A program made the translations under genes and the position numbers. A stretch of 64,000 bases of DNA from Pseudogymnoascus destructans (taxonomy: Eukaryota; Ascomycota; Leotiomycetes; Thelebolales; Thelebolaceae), in NCBI RefSeq assembly GCF_001641265.1, contig NW_020167537.1, positions 1 to 64,000 on the forward strand. The letters run 5' to 3'. The notes under the pieces are model-generated. The model made no database searches. It saw only the letters and a program-made list of their open reading frames with translations, and was not told the origin of the DNA. Shown in pieces: positions 11,632 through 20,855 of the stretch (position 1 is its first letter; every line of letters begins with the position of its first letter).

Positions 11632-12096
11632 GGCGGATAACGAATAGCCAACATCAAGGCAAAGAAATTAGGACTCGAAACGCTTATAAATTAGGCCTAA
11701 ATAGGAATAAGCCGTCGGGATGGGTAAAAGTGACCTTAACACGCGGACGTATTGGCTTACGTATAAGTTCTTTTGATTACATCAAAGAATGCGCATACTT
11801 TTTGCACAAAAGAGCTTGGTTTGGATTATAGTTGCTGGAAGGTACTGCGCTTATGTTCGATAGTTGGGACCTTCAAAACTCAACTTCACAAGACGCGAAA
11901 ACAACGAAATCATGAAATCCTGCAAATTAAGCATGTTTTAGTGCCAACTCTCTAGAACTACATATTATCAGCTCATTGCGATATATGCCCAAGGCGAGAG
12001 TAACCAACCGACCTTCCATGGTATCATATCGTTCCCCAAACCCTTTTTTGCAGGTTAAACAGCTATATAACCTGCGAGAACAGCCATCTTTCTATA
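11632..12096. other. AT-rich intergenic
   Basis: I see no supported gene. The stretch separates two kinase-fold loci that are not close relatives of each other. Confidence 0.35.
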
Positions 12097-13400
12097 TCAA
12101 GCATTCAAAAATTCCCAGCTAACCCACCTACGCTCAATTTGCCGGCTGCGTTGTCGAGGATCATTCGAACCAAGCGCCTCAAGGACCCCCTGTCCAACTA
12201 ATTCCTCGCACAGTTCCCTCTTTGTTGCAAGGTCGTCTGAAGACATCGCGTCCGAAGCCCTGTTATCAGGACCACAGAGCCTTGATGTGTTTTCTGCCAA
12301 CTCTCCGATTGTTTTATATTCACCGTGCCAGCACTTCTTGATGATAGAGTCGATCATCGGGTCTCCGTAAAGCTCTGGGAAAATCTTCTTCTGTAGCAGG
12401 TCCACAACGGTAGGTCCATGCTCCTTCCCAGATGGATCGTCGCCTAAGCAACGGTCACCGTAGACTTCAAATCCATAATTGATTAGATAGTATGTACAAC
12501 GAGCCAAGTGCAAATTGTTCCGTTCGAGGACCGAGACTGCCAGCAGTGCCTTTGTCGACGCCGCCTTCGTTCCCAAGTATTCTTCCGTATGGAGAAATGC
12601 ACGCTTCAAATTCTGACCCGAGCTTGGCCGTACAGTCAAAGTCTGCAAGCTTTAGGCGGTCACGATCGAGCAGAATATTCTCAGGTCGGAGATCGTCAAT
12701 TGAAATATTAAGGAACTTCTTTAATATTCTATGGGCAAAAGTTTTATATACCCTGCAATTTACGTGATAAGTTTTATATACCCTGCGAAAAATGAAACAT
12801 CTTTCAACCAGTAAAAACGCCCCAATCCCCCTCCCCTGTAGCCCCCCGTAGCCCCCTCGCCGTCGGCCCCTCGCTGTCGCTCCTTTCGACGGCCTCATTC
12901 GGCCCAGTCGTTAAGGGCTCTCGACCAGGCGTCTAGGTCGAGGTAGAGCTGACCGTTCATAGGAACGGTCAGCTCGCCAAGAGAAGCCATCCTCGTGGGC
13001 CTGAGCCGAGCTCAGGACTTCCGATGCCTCGTGACGAGGGCTTCCGAAGAGTCGTCGAGTGCCTTAATGAGGGCAGCAGCTGGCGAGTCAGCTGGGACGG
13101 CGAGGGCAAGGCGGGCGACGGCGACGGCGACGGCAAAAGGGGCCACGGCGAAGGCGACGGAAAAGGGGGGCAAGGGAGGCAACGCGACGGACTCAAACGC
13201 GTCGAGCGCGTTAAGTGGTTTCCTGCTTAGTAAGAATCAGCAGGGTATATAAAACTTATTATTGAACTTGCAGGGTATATAAAACTTTTGCCCATATTCT
13301 ATACCAGATAACCCCCGTGGCCAATGAAGAGGTAAAGTAGGGAAAGTTTGGCATTGGGAGTACTTTACTTTGCTGCGAAGAGTGTATGGGAGGGGATGTA
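12097..13400 (-). pseudogene. Fungal protein-kinase-like gene, frameshifted and split by a MITE
   Basis: Reading down the minus strand from 12732, one frame encodes LNISIDDLRPENILLDRDRL, then KLADFDCTAKLGSEFEACISPYGR and LGPRTEQFALGS. This matches a fungal kinase-like family with catalytic-loop DLRPEN and metal-binding ADFD. At about 12490 the frame changes by an insertion of one or four bases (TACATACTAT), and the same protein goes on as YYLINYGFEVYGD to the end at 12097. The upstream coding sequence continues past the MITE at 13303 (reading ATGVIWYRIL across the excised insertion) and is lost beyond about 13400. Two independent lesions make this a pseudogene. Confidence 0.75.
12733..13293. 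mobile_element. Mutator-like MITE 1 with 9-bp target duplication
   Basis: The 561-bp element begins GGGCAAAAGTTTTATATACC and ends with the exact inverse. Both ends carry a second subterminal copy of the ATATACCCTGC motif. It is flanked by the perfect 9-bp direct repeat ATATTCTAT at 12724-12732 and 13294-13302. A 9-bp duplication is characteristic of Mutator-like elements. The GC-rich interior (13060-13200, runs of GGCGACGGC) has no transposase. The element lies inside the kinase pseudogene. Confidence 0.88.
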
Positions 13401-14040
13401 CCTACTATGTATGCAAGGAATTGGCAGCCCCCACACCACCGCTGTTGGCGTAGTACTGCACTACTACCACTACTGCCACTCCACTACTTCCACCACTACA
13501 CCACTACTGCCACTCCACCTGATCTGTTAAGTCAATACACAAGTATTTATGATATCTTAATATATTTTCTAGGATCCATCCTTTTTAGATTATCAACTCA
13601 AGCTAACCTCTTTCCACTTTATAGATGCCTCTAAAGAAGCTCAATTTAATGACTCTTAACTAACAAAGTACTCTCTAGCGCTAGTACTACAAATAATGCC
13701 TTTGACCTTTGCTATAAGCGTTTAGGTAGGCAACGTGCTATAACCAGAGGCCTAAGCAATAAGTGTGCTATTTAACAGACTAATCTCTAAGCCCTTCCTA
13801 AGGGGGGCTTAGCTACCTTATCTACTCTTTTAGGGTTAGGCCCCTACTGTCTTAGTTTTGAGTTAGGGCTAGGAGTCATCTTCTAGTCTTATAGCCTAAT
13901 GGCAGCCTTAGGTAGCATAGGTTGCTAGAGTAGGGCGCTCCTAACATAGACTTATAACTAACCTTTCCTACTTCCTACCTACCTGTGACATTTGTACATC
14001 ACATGGTTCTAAGACTAATACTAGACTTGAGTTAGCTAAT
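13303..14040. other. Gene-free, TpA-rich tract
   Basis: The start may hold a remnant of the kinase pseudogene. A CCACTA-type simple repeat lies around 13460-13520. From about 13530 the sequence is full of CTA/TAG words and has no open frame. I count 34 TpA against 11 ApT in 13681-13920, a RIP-like imbalance. Confidence 0.5.
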
Positions 14041-14045
14041 CTACT

Positions 14046-14971
14046 TGTCATACTGACATTCGTTGCACTCAGTTTGCTATCAAACTCAAGGGCAAACTTG
14101 GAAATCTCCTCCTCAAACCTACAAGTCACTATACATATTTTGGCTTATCACACCAACAACAAGAGCAATACTACTCAACGATTGCTACAACCATCTATGA
14201 TTCATTACACGTCATCGCTCCTTAGTTACTGGGCCGATATTACCACATAGCATATCTCTACAACCCTCTATGATTCATTACATGACATCACTCATACTAC
14301 CACATGACATATCTCTACCAACTAGAGGCCTAGGAGCATGAACGATAGCTCTAAAAGCTCCTACGAACCTCTATGATTCATTACATGTCATCGCTCTTTA
14401 GTTACCCACAAGATTGGTTAAGTTATGACATAATTTGTATATGACATAATTTGTCTATGACATAATTTGTCTATAGGGGTACTCTGACCTTGGACCTCCT
14501 TTTACTTCCTATAGGCTACAAACCTAAGAGATGGTTCTATGGGATTCTCTTACGTCGACTACAGTTACCAATCCTGGTTAGTCATGGAAAGTCTTGGAAA
14601 ATGAGAGAACTACACTCCTTTAGCATAAATAGGATTGCCCTTTCCTTAAGAAAGGGCAAGCAGACAATACAGTAAATCGACTATCACATACTTCCACCTT
14701 TTTTTCCAAGCTTCCAAGCATTGATCTTGTTACTCCTTGTTTCTGAAAAGTCAGTGAGGTGCTAACCTGTGACTTATCCCTGAGTTCTCAGACTCAACAT
14801 TTGTTACAACTTGTCTAAACCACTCCACTATATCATACACCTGATTGCTGCGTTGTGGAATAGTCTAAGCTACGACCCTTTGGCTCTTTTTCTAAGACAG
14901 TGTGTTATCTTAGTAAATTCATCCTTTCCTTGGGTGGCTAGATTCTCACATCTGGTGCACCCACCATTACA
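14046..14971 (+). repeat. Solo LTR, family A, copy 1
   Basis: The 926-bp repeat starts TGTCATACTGACATTCG and ends CACCCACCATTACA, so it has TG...CA ends. It is flanked by the 5-bp direct repeat CTACT at 14041-14045 and 14972-14976, which marks a complete LTR insertion whose interior was lost by recombination. Related copies lie at 15266-16185, 54939-55837 and 58249-59183. Strand is relative to the copy at 54939, where coding sequence follows the LTR. Confidence 0.88.
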
Positions 14972-15265
14972 CTACTGTCTCTAAATCTCTTAGCACTCAA
15001 TTTGCCTACCTTAATGACACCTTATAAGCAGACGATTAAGAAGCTTACAACGATGACATAATGAAGCTTAGCTATAGCTAGAAGCTATCTTTTTTAACTA
15101 GCAGAAGCTCATTGAACAAAGAGGATAGGTTATAATAGGTTATATTTTGCAAGAGAAGGCAAAGCAGATCTAGGCGTAGAGTTTAGCTTAGGATAGGTCA
15201 TAAGGTTTCAACAACATCATAAGATTCTTAATTAAGTTCAACATGGTGAAGCTAGATTAGTTCTA
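14972..15265. other. Spacer between inverted LTR copies
   Basis: This AT-rich sequence has no gene. It forms the loop between two LTR-A copies in opposite orientation. Confidence 0.4.
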
Positions 15266-16185
15266 TGTAATGGTGGGTGCACCAGATGTGAGAATCTAGC
15301 CACCCAAGGAAGGGATGATTTTACTAAGACAACACACTGTCTTAGAAAAAGAGCCAAAGGGTCGTAGCTTAGACTATTCCACAACGCAGCAATCAGGTGT
15401 ATGATATAGTGGAGTGGTTTAGACAAGTTGTAACAAATGTTGAGTCTGAGAACTCAGGGATAAGTCAGAGGTTAGCACCTCACTGACTTTTCAGAAACAA
15501 GGAGTAACAAGATCAATGCTTGGAAGCTTGGAAAAAAGGTGGAAGTATGTGATAGTCGATTTACTGTATTGTCTGCTTGCCCTTTCTTAAGGAAAGGGCA
15601 ATCCTATTTATGCTAAAGGAGTGTAGTTCTCTCATTTTCCAAGACTTTCCATGACTAACCAGGATTGGTAACTGTAGTTGACGTAAGAGAATCCCATAGA
15701 ACCATCTCTTAGGTTTGTAGCCTATAGGAAGTAAAAGGAGGTCCAAGGTCAGAGTACCCCTATAAACAAATTATGTCATAGACAAATTATGTCATAGACA
15801 AATTATGTCATAACTTAACCAATCTTGTGGGTAACTAAAGAGCGATGACATGTAATGAATCATAGAGGTTCGTAGGAGCTTTTAGAGCTATCGTTCATGC
15901 TCCTAGGCCTCTAGTTGGTAGAGATATGTCATGTGGTAGTATGAGTGATGTCATGTAATGAATCATAGAGGGTTGTAGAGATATGCTATGTGGTAATATC
16001 GGCCCAGTAACTAAGGAGCGATGACGTGTAATGAATCATAGATGGTTGTAGCAATCGTTGAGTAGTATTGCTCTTGTTGTTGGTGTGATAAGCCAAAATA
16101 TGTATAGTGACTTGTAGGTTTGAGGAGGAGATTTCCAAGTTTGCTCTTGAGTTTGATAGCAAATGCAACGAATGTCAGTATGACA
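15266..16185 (-). repeat. LTR family A, copy 2, inverted
   Basis: This is the reverse-complement counterpart of copy 1, from TGTAATGGTGGGTGCACC to CAGTATGACA. The flanks (TTCTA and GAAGT) do not match, so this copy has lost its target duplication or arrived by rearrangement. With copy 1 it forms an inverted repeat of about 0.9 kb per arm. It directly abuts the 3' end of the LINE on its right. Confidence 0.82.
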
Positions 16186-16315
16186 GAAGTCAGCATTACA
16201 CTGATGCCTCAGATTTTATTTCCTCAGGGGTACTGTCACAGAAAGATGACAAGGGACATGGTGAGTGGATTGCACTTAGGATAATTGAAGAGGCTGTAGC
16301 GCTTGAGATGATTAT

Positions 16316-16790
16316 TGTAACGCTGACTTCTAAACGATAGAAGACACAGAGGTTCTCTTGCGTAAGGGTTTACTTATCAGAGGAGGCAGGGGATCAGACA
16401 CAAAGGCTTCAAGTAACACGTTACTAGTATATAACAAATACTGTATTGAGTTGAGCACGAAGCTCCTATCTAAGGAAATACTATCTACTTATATAGTGGC
16501 GTCGTGCCTAGTGGACTCTTGGGAACTCACTCGAGTCCTCGGAGTCCTGGACTCTTAGGACTCTTCTCATCATCCTGCGAGTCCATCACGTGCCTAGTGG
16601 ACTCTTGGGAACTCACTCGAGTCCTCGGAGTCCTGGACTCTTAGGACTCTTCTCATCATCCTGCGAGTCCGTCACGTGATACTTTCGGAACTACTATTCC
16701 CCGCTGCCCCTCCAGGTACCAGGGCCGGTCTCATGCGACCTCCCTCCTTCCTGTCCTGTAGTTGGCCAGCCTTCTTGTTCCGTCGTAACA
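16316..16790 (-). repeat. 3' LTR of the Gypsy element (family B)
   Basis: The LTR is 475 bp long. It contains two tandem copies of an 86-bp unit (about 16506-16678) built around GACTC words. The 5' LTR has one copy, and the solo LTR at 57412 has two. Confidence 0.9.
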
Positions 16791-16838
16791 CTCGCTCCCT
16801 TCCCCTGGGCATTCGTCTCGAATCCTATAAGTACGTCC

Positions 16839-17453
16839 ATGTCCCCGGGACTCTGCTGCTCCTCAGCGAGTCCTTCAACATGCAACATGCCTACTGACAC
16901 TGCCCGCAAACTCCAGGAACGCAACGATCTTGTCCGTCGAATAAAGAACCACGGATACGAACTACCCGAAATGGATTCTTGCTCGAACTGCGTGAGGCGA
17001 AACATTACTTGCGTGTCGTCTCCAAATGATTCACGGCGGTGCGCCGAGTGCGTTCGTCGCAACTTGAAAGAAAAGTGTGACTGTATGGGTCCTGAGCATC
17101 CTGACTGGGTGAAGCTCGAACGGGAGGAGGATCGCCTGGATCGCGAAGAGGAAGAAACCCTTTCGAAGTTACTTCGTCTGCGGAAGCAGAAACGCCTCAT
17201 CCGAACCCGTGGTAAAGATATGCTCCGGCGAGGTTTGAAAACCCTCGACGAGCTTGATGCGGCAGAGGAGGCCGAACGTGTGGCTGCTGAGAAGCGTGAT
17301 GCTGTTGAGGCTGAGGAACAGGCAGTTAGCGCTGCCTCCTCGTCTGTGACCGGGACCCTCGCTTCCTCCGATCCACTGGCCTACTCCCCTGCATCTTGGG
17401 ATCAATGGCTGGCGGATGGCGGCGTCGATATTCCTCCAGCAGTTCTTTGCTGA
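16839..17453 (+). CDS. Antisense accessory ORF of the Gypsy element with a Zn2Cys6-like cluster
   Basis: The 204-aa ORF is on the strand opposite to gag and pol. Its 3' end overlaps the last 128 bp of pol tail to tail. A start at 16887 (MPTDTARKLQERNDLVRRIK) may be preferred, since the first 16 residues look like leader. Residues about 48-82 contain cysteines spaced C-X2-C-X6-C-X9-C-X2-C-X8-C, which fits the fungal Zn2Cys6 binuclear cluster pattern and includes basic residues (CVRRNITC). A long charged helix follows that could form a coiled coil (EREEDRLDREEEETLSKLLR, then LDELDAAEEAERVAAEKRD), and an acidic, aromatic C-terminus (SWDQWLADGG). This layout resembles a small DNA-binding protein, but the function is inference. 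Similar cysteine-rich proteins are, from memory, common in ascomycete genomes. Confidence 0.75.
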   Translation: MSPGLCCSSASPSTCNMPTDTARKLQERNDLVRRIKNHGYELPEMDSCSNCVRRNITCVSSPNDSRRCAECVRRNLKEKCDCMGPEHPDWVKLEREEDRLDREEEETLSKLLRLRKQKRLIRTRGKDMLRRGLKTLDELDAAEEAERVAAEKRDAVEAEEQAVSAASSSVTGTLASSDPLAYSPASWDQWLADGGVDIPPAVLC

Positions 17454-20400
17454 TGTTCCTTGTTGGTTCCCACGAATTATCCGTAGGTTCGTAATTTTCC
17501 CATTTTATCAAAAACTCTTCTCGACGTCCTACTAACCTTCTGTCTAGGATGGCTTCGACCTCATATTCGATTATCTCATTCTCGGGTTGGAGTTCGGTGT
17601 CGGTCGCAACTGGGGTATTTCCTCTTGCTGGTTCCAGTAGTGAGACATGAAATACCGGGTGTAGTCTAGACTTCCTGGGTAGCTGCAGTCTGTAATTAAC
17701 TGAGCTGACTTTGTTCAATATTTTGAATGGTCCCAATTTCTTGAAGTCCAACTTTGTGCTTGGTCGTTTCGTTTTGATATGTTTCCGGAGTAGGTATACT
17801 TTATCCCCCTCCTTGAAGGCAGGTTCCATACTGCGCTTCTTGTTTGCGTATGCGGCGGATCGTTCATTTAAGAATTGGATGTCCGTCGCAAGTTGTTCGT
17901 GGAACGATTTCAGTTGTTCCACCACGATCAGGGCTTGTTCAGCTCGTGATTCATCCGGTCTTGGTTGCCTATATGCTTCTGGCTGGTAGCCATAATTGGC
18001 AAAGAACGGTGAGACTTTCGTTGCTTCTGTCATCGCGCTGTTATATGCAAACTGTGCGATGGGTAAGATCTGAACCCAGTTGTCCTGTTGATGATTGACA
18101 TAGCTTCGCAGGTACTGTTCAAGGGTCTGATTTAATCTTTCTGTTTGGCCGTCTGTCTGGGGATGAAAAGCTGTTGATAGCTTATGATTTGTTCCCAGTA
18201 GCGCCATCAATGATTTCCAGAATTTCGAAGTAAAGAGCTTGTCTCTATCTGAGATGATTTCTTCTGGCATCCCATGATCGGCTAATATGACTCGAATGAA
18301 GGTATATGCGAGCGCCTCGGCGTCGCTAGCTTCTAGATATGGTATAAACTTCCCATATTTCGTGAGTCTTTCCGTGATGACGAGGATAGAGTCGTATTCT
18401 ATTCCTGTTAACGGGTCCTTGGAGGGTGGAAGCTTGACGATGAAGTCCAAAGCTATTGATTTCCACGCTCCTTTTGGTACTGGTGTCGACTTGAGTTGTC
18501 CGTATGGCAGATGCCTATTGGATTTTGACTTGCTGCAAATGTCGCACTCTCTTACCACTGTCTCTACCTGCTTCCTCATACCTGGGAAGTAGTAGTGTCG
18601 GGTGATTCGTTCGAAGGTTCGTGTTACTCCCTGATGACCGTGTGCTGGTAACGAGTGTTGTTCTTGCACCAGCGGGCGTCTCATTTGACTTGGGACATAC
18701 ACTAACCCTTTGTATCGAATCAATCCTTGTTCGTCGATGGTGAAGTCGCCTTCGACTTTGGACAAGACTCGCTTGGCGCATTCGTCTGTTGCGTAAGCTT
18801 TCTTGAGTCTTTCCTCGAGTTCTGTATCTTCGATGACTGAGATCGTCGCTAGTAACTCGTTGTACTGTATTCCTGCATCTGTTTTCTTCAGAATTGCTCT
18901 AGGTCTTTCTTCCTTTGGGCCGGCGTAGTCGGTCCGTCTGCTGAGAGCATCTGCTCTTGCATTCTCGGAGCCCTTGCGATAGGTTATCGTGAAGTTGTAG
19001 GCTGCGAGGGTTTCTGCCCAGCGGACTTGTCTGCGGTTTAAAACCTTGGTCGTGGTGAAGTATATGAGGTTCTTGTGATCCGTCCATACCTGCACAGGGT
19101 AGGTGGATCCCTCAAGATATACTCGCCACTGCTCAAAGGCAACGACAATAGCCAGTAGCTCCTTGTCGTGGATGTCGTAATTAAGTTCCGCGGGTGACAG
19201 TTTCCTAGAGTAGTACGCGATTGGTTTGAACTTACCGTTCTCGTCTGGTTGATTCAGACATGCTCCAATTGCGAAGTCAGAAGAGTCCGTTTCGAGGATG
19301 ATCTTCTTTGCAGGGTCAAATGTAGCAAGGATAGGTGCTTCCGTGAACTTCGTCTTAAGTTCCTGGAAAGCAGCCTCTGCCTTGTCCGTCCATTTGAATT
19401 CGAGATCCTTTCTGGTAAGCTCCGTGAGTGGTTGAGCTACCTTGGAATATCCCGAGATGAATCTTCGGTAGAAGTTGGCGAAGCCTAGGAAGGCTTGCAC
19501 TTCCTTGACCGTGGTCGGTGTTGGCCATTCCAACACTGCCGTTACTTTTGCTTGGTCCATCTTGATGCCGTGCGTTCCAATAATGTAACCCAAGAATTCG
19601 ACTTGGTTTTTATGGAACTCGCACTTCTCTGGTTTGAGGAGTAAGCTGTACTCCTTTAGTTTCTTCAGGACGAGTTTGACATGCTTGACATGCTCCTCCT
19701 TGGTTGCTGAATACACCAGGACGTCGTCTAGGTAGACAATGGTAAAGATGTCTAAGTATTCGTGCAAAGCATCATTCATCAGTCGTTGCATAGATGCGGG
19801 TGCGTTTGTTAGCCCAAAGGGCATGACTTGATACTCGAATAGGCCATAGCGGGTGCGGAATGCTGTTTTCCACTCTTCCCCAGCCTTGATTCGGATCAGG
19901 TTGTATGCTCCTCGCAGATCTAGCTTACTGAAGATCTTTGCTCCTTGAAATCTATCGTGTAGTTCGTTGATTAACGGCAGGGCATACCTGTCCTTGATTG
20001 TGATGTTGTTCAACGCTCGATAGTCCACACATAACCGTAGGGAGCCGTCTTTCTTTGGTACGAAAAGCACCGGACTTCCTGCTGGTGATGTGGATGGTCT
20101 GATGAATCCTTTCGCTAGGTTATCATCGATGTACTCCTTAAGTACCTTCAGCTCCTTTTCCGATAGCTGATATATTGGTCCGAACGGTGGACTCTTGTCT
20201 TTCTCCAAAGGTATCTCGTGATCCCATGGTTGGTGCTTAGGAAGCGCCTCGTTCTTAGGGCCTTCCTGGAATAATCGCTCGTATTCCTTGTACTCCACCG
20301 GTATACTCGTCGGTGAGGATGCCTGGGCTAGGTCATCGAGCTCGGAGGTTGCACATAACTCCTTCCGGCCCTGGGAGGGTTTCTCCCGTTGTCGCGTGTC

Positions 20401-20778
20401 CGTCCGTTGTTCACACGCGCACTGGCTCATCACAACTTTCTCGTTCCACCAGTCGATCTGGGGGTTGTGTTTCTTGAGCCATGGCACACCAAGGATGCAC
20501 GCATGGTTGTCCATGTGCACGATGTCAAACTGAATCGTTTCCTTGTGCCCGTGTAGCATGACCATTTCCAATGGGACCGTTTCGTGGGTCACCATTCCTT
20601 CATTAGTCGAGATGGGCTCTCCATCTACGACCATTAACGGGTATGGTTCGGTTTTCAATTGCGTCTTGAAACCTTGCGTGTCTGCTACTTTCTTTGTCAT
20701 AAAGTTGCCCGTCGCTCCTGAGTCAATCATTGCTCGGAGGTGTCGCTGTTGTATCTTAGCAACCACATATAGTTGCAT
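17326..20778 (-). CDS. pol: Gypsy Pol polyprotein with C-terminal chromodomain
   Basis: The 1,150-aa open frame reads in order: aspartic protease (DSGATGNF near residue 19), reverse transcriptase with YLDD at 349-352, and RNase H (ETDSSD near 496-501). Integrase follows, with a zinc-binding H/C pair set (H708, C745, C748) and a D,D35E core (D778, D844, E880). A GPF/Y-like segment (KLGPFKIL) and a chromodomain (about 1068-1120, EYEVEAILDRRL ... LIKWENYEPTDNSWEP) complete it. All catalytic positions are present. The frame is open upstream of this Met back to 20859, where a slippery sequence joins it to gag, so the real product is probably a Gag-Pol fusion. The chromodomain would direct integration to heterochromatin, as known for chromoviruses. 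Confidence 0.95.
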   Translation of the reverse strand: MQLYVVAKIQQRHLRAMIDSGATGNFMTKKVADTQGFKTQLKTEPYPLMVVDGEPISTNEGMVTHETVPLEMVMLHGHKETIQFDIVHMDNHACILGVPWLKKHNPQIDWWNEKVVMSQCACEQRTDTRQREKPSQGRKELCATSELDDLAQASSPTSIPVEYKEYERLFQEGPKNEALPKHQPWDHEIPLEKDKSPPFGPIYQLSEKELKVLKEYIDDNLAKGFIRPSTSPAGSPVLFVPKKDGSLRLCVDYRALNNITIKDRYALPLINELHDRFQGAKIFSKLDLRGAYNLIRIKAGEEWKTAFRTRYGLFEYQVMPFGLTNAPASMQRLMNDALHEYLDIFTIVYLDDVLVYSATKEEHVKHVKLVLKKLKEYSLLLKPEKCEFHKNQVEFLGYIIGTHGIKMDQAKVTAVLEWPTPTTVKEVQAFLGFANFYRRFISGYSKVAQPLTELTRKDLEFKWTDKAEAAFQELKTKFTEAPILATFDPAKKIILETDSSDFAIGACLNQPDENGKFKPIAYYSRKLSPAELNYDIHDKELLAIVVAFEQWRVYLEGSTYPVQVWTDHKNLIYFTTTKVLNRRQVRWAETLAAYNFTITYRKGSENARADALSRRTDYAGPKEERPRAILKKTDAGIQYNELLATISVIEDTELEERLKKAYATDECAKRVLSKVEGDFTIDEQGLIRYKGLVYVPSQMRRPLVQEQHSLPAHGHQGVTRTFERITRHYYFPGMRKQVETVVRECDICSKSKSNRHLPYGQLKSTPVPKGAWKSIALDFIVKLPPSKDPLTGIEYDSILVITERLTKYGKFIPYLEASDAEALAYTFIRVILADHGMPEEIISDRDKLFTSKFWKSLMALLGTNHKLSTAFHPQTDGQTERLNQTLEQYLRSYVNHQQDNWVQILPIAQFAYNSAMTEATKVSPFFANYGYQPEAYRQPRPDESRAEQALIVVEQLKSFHEQLATDIQFLNERSAAYANKKRSMEPAFKEGDKVYLLRKHIKTKRPSTKLDFKKLGPFKILNKVSSVNYRLQLPRKSRLHPVFHVSLLEPARGNTPVATDTELQPENEIIEYEVEAILDRRLVGRREEFLIKWENYEPTDNSWEPTRNISKELLEEYRRRHPPAIDPKMQGSRPVDRRKRGSRSQTRRQR

Positions 20779-20855
20779 GCTGCCCGTCGTGGCGCATAGC
20801 TGGTCTGTACTAGGCCTCTTCGTGTCGCTCGCCGGTGGCCTACCGTCGAGGACTC

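Noticed and set aside
14490..14675. 61-aa ORF (MDLLLLPIGYKPKRWFYGIL...) repeated in LTR-A copies
   Set aside because: It recurs only because the LTR recurs. It is absent from copy 3, has no known domain, and LTRs seldom code.
16186..16202. Match of 15 of 16 bases between the LINE 3' end and the end of LTR family B
   Set aside because: Too short to separate from chance. The bases also belong to the LINE reading up to its stop.
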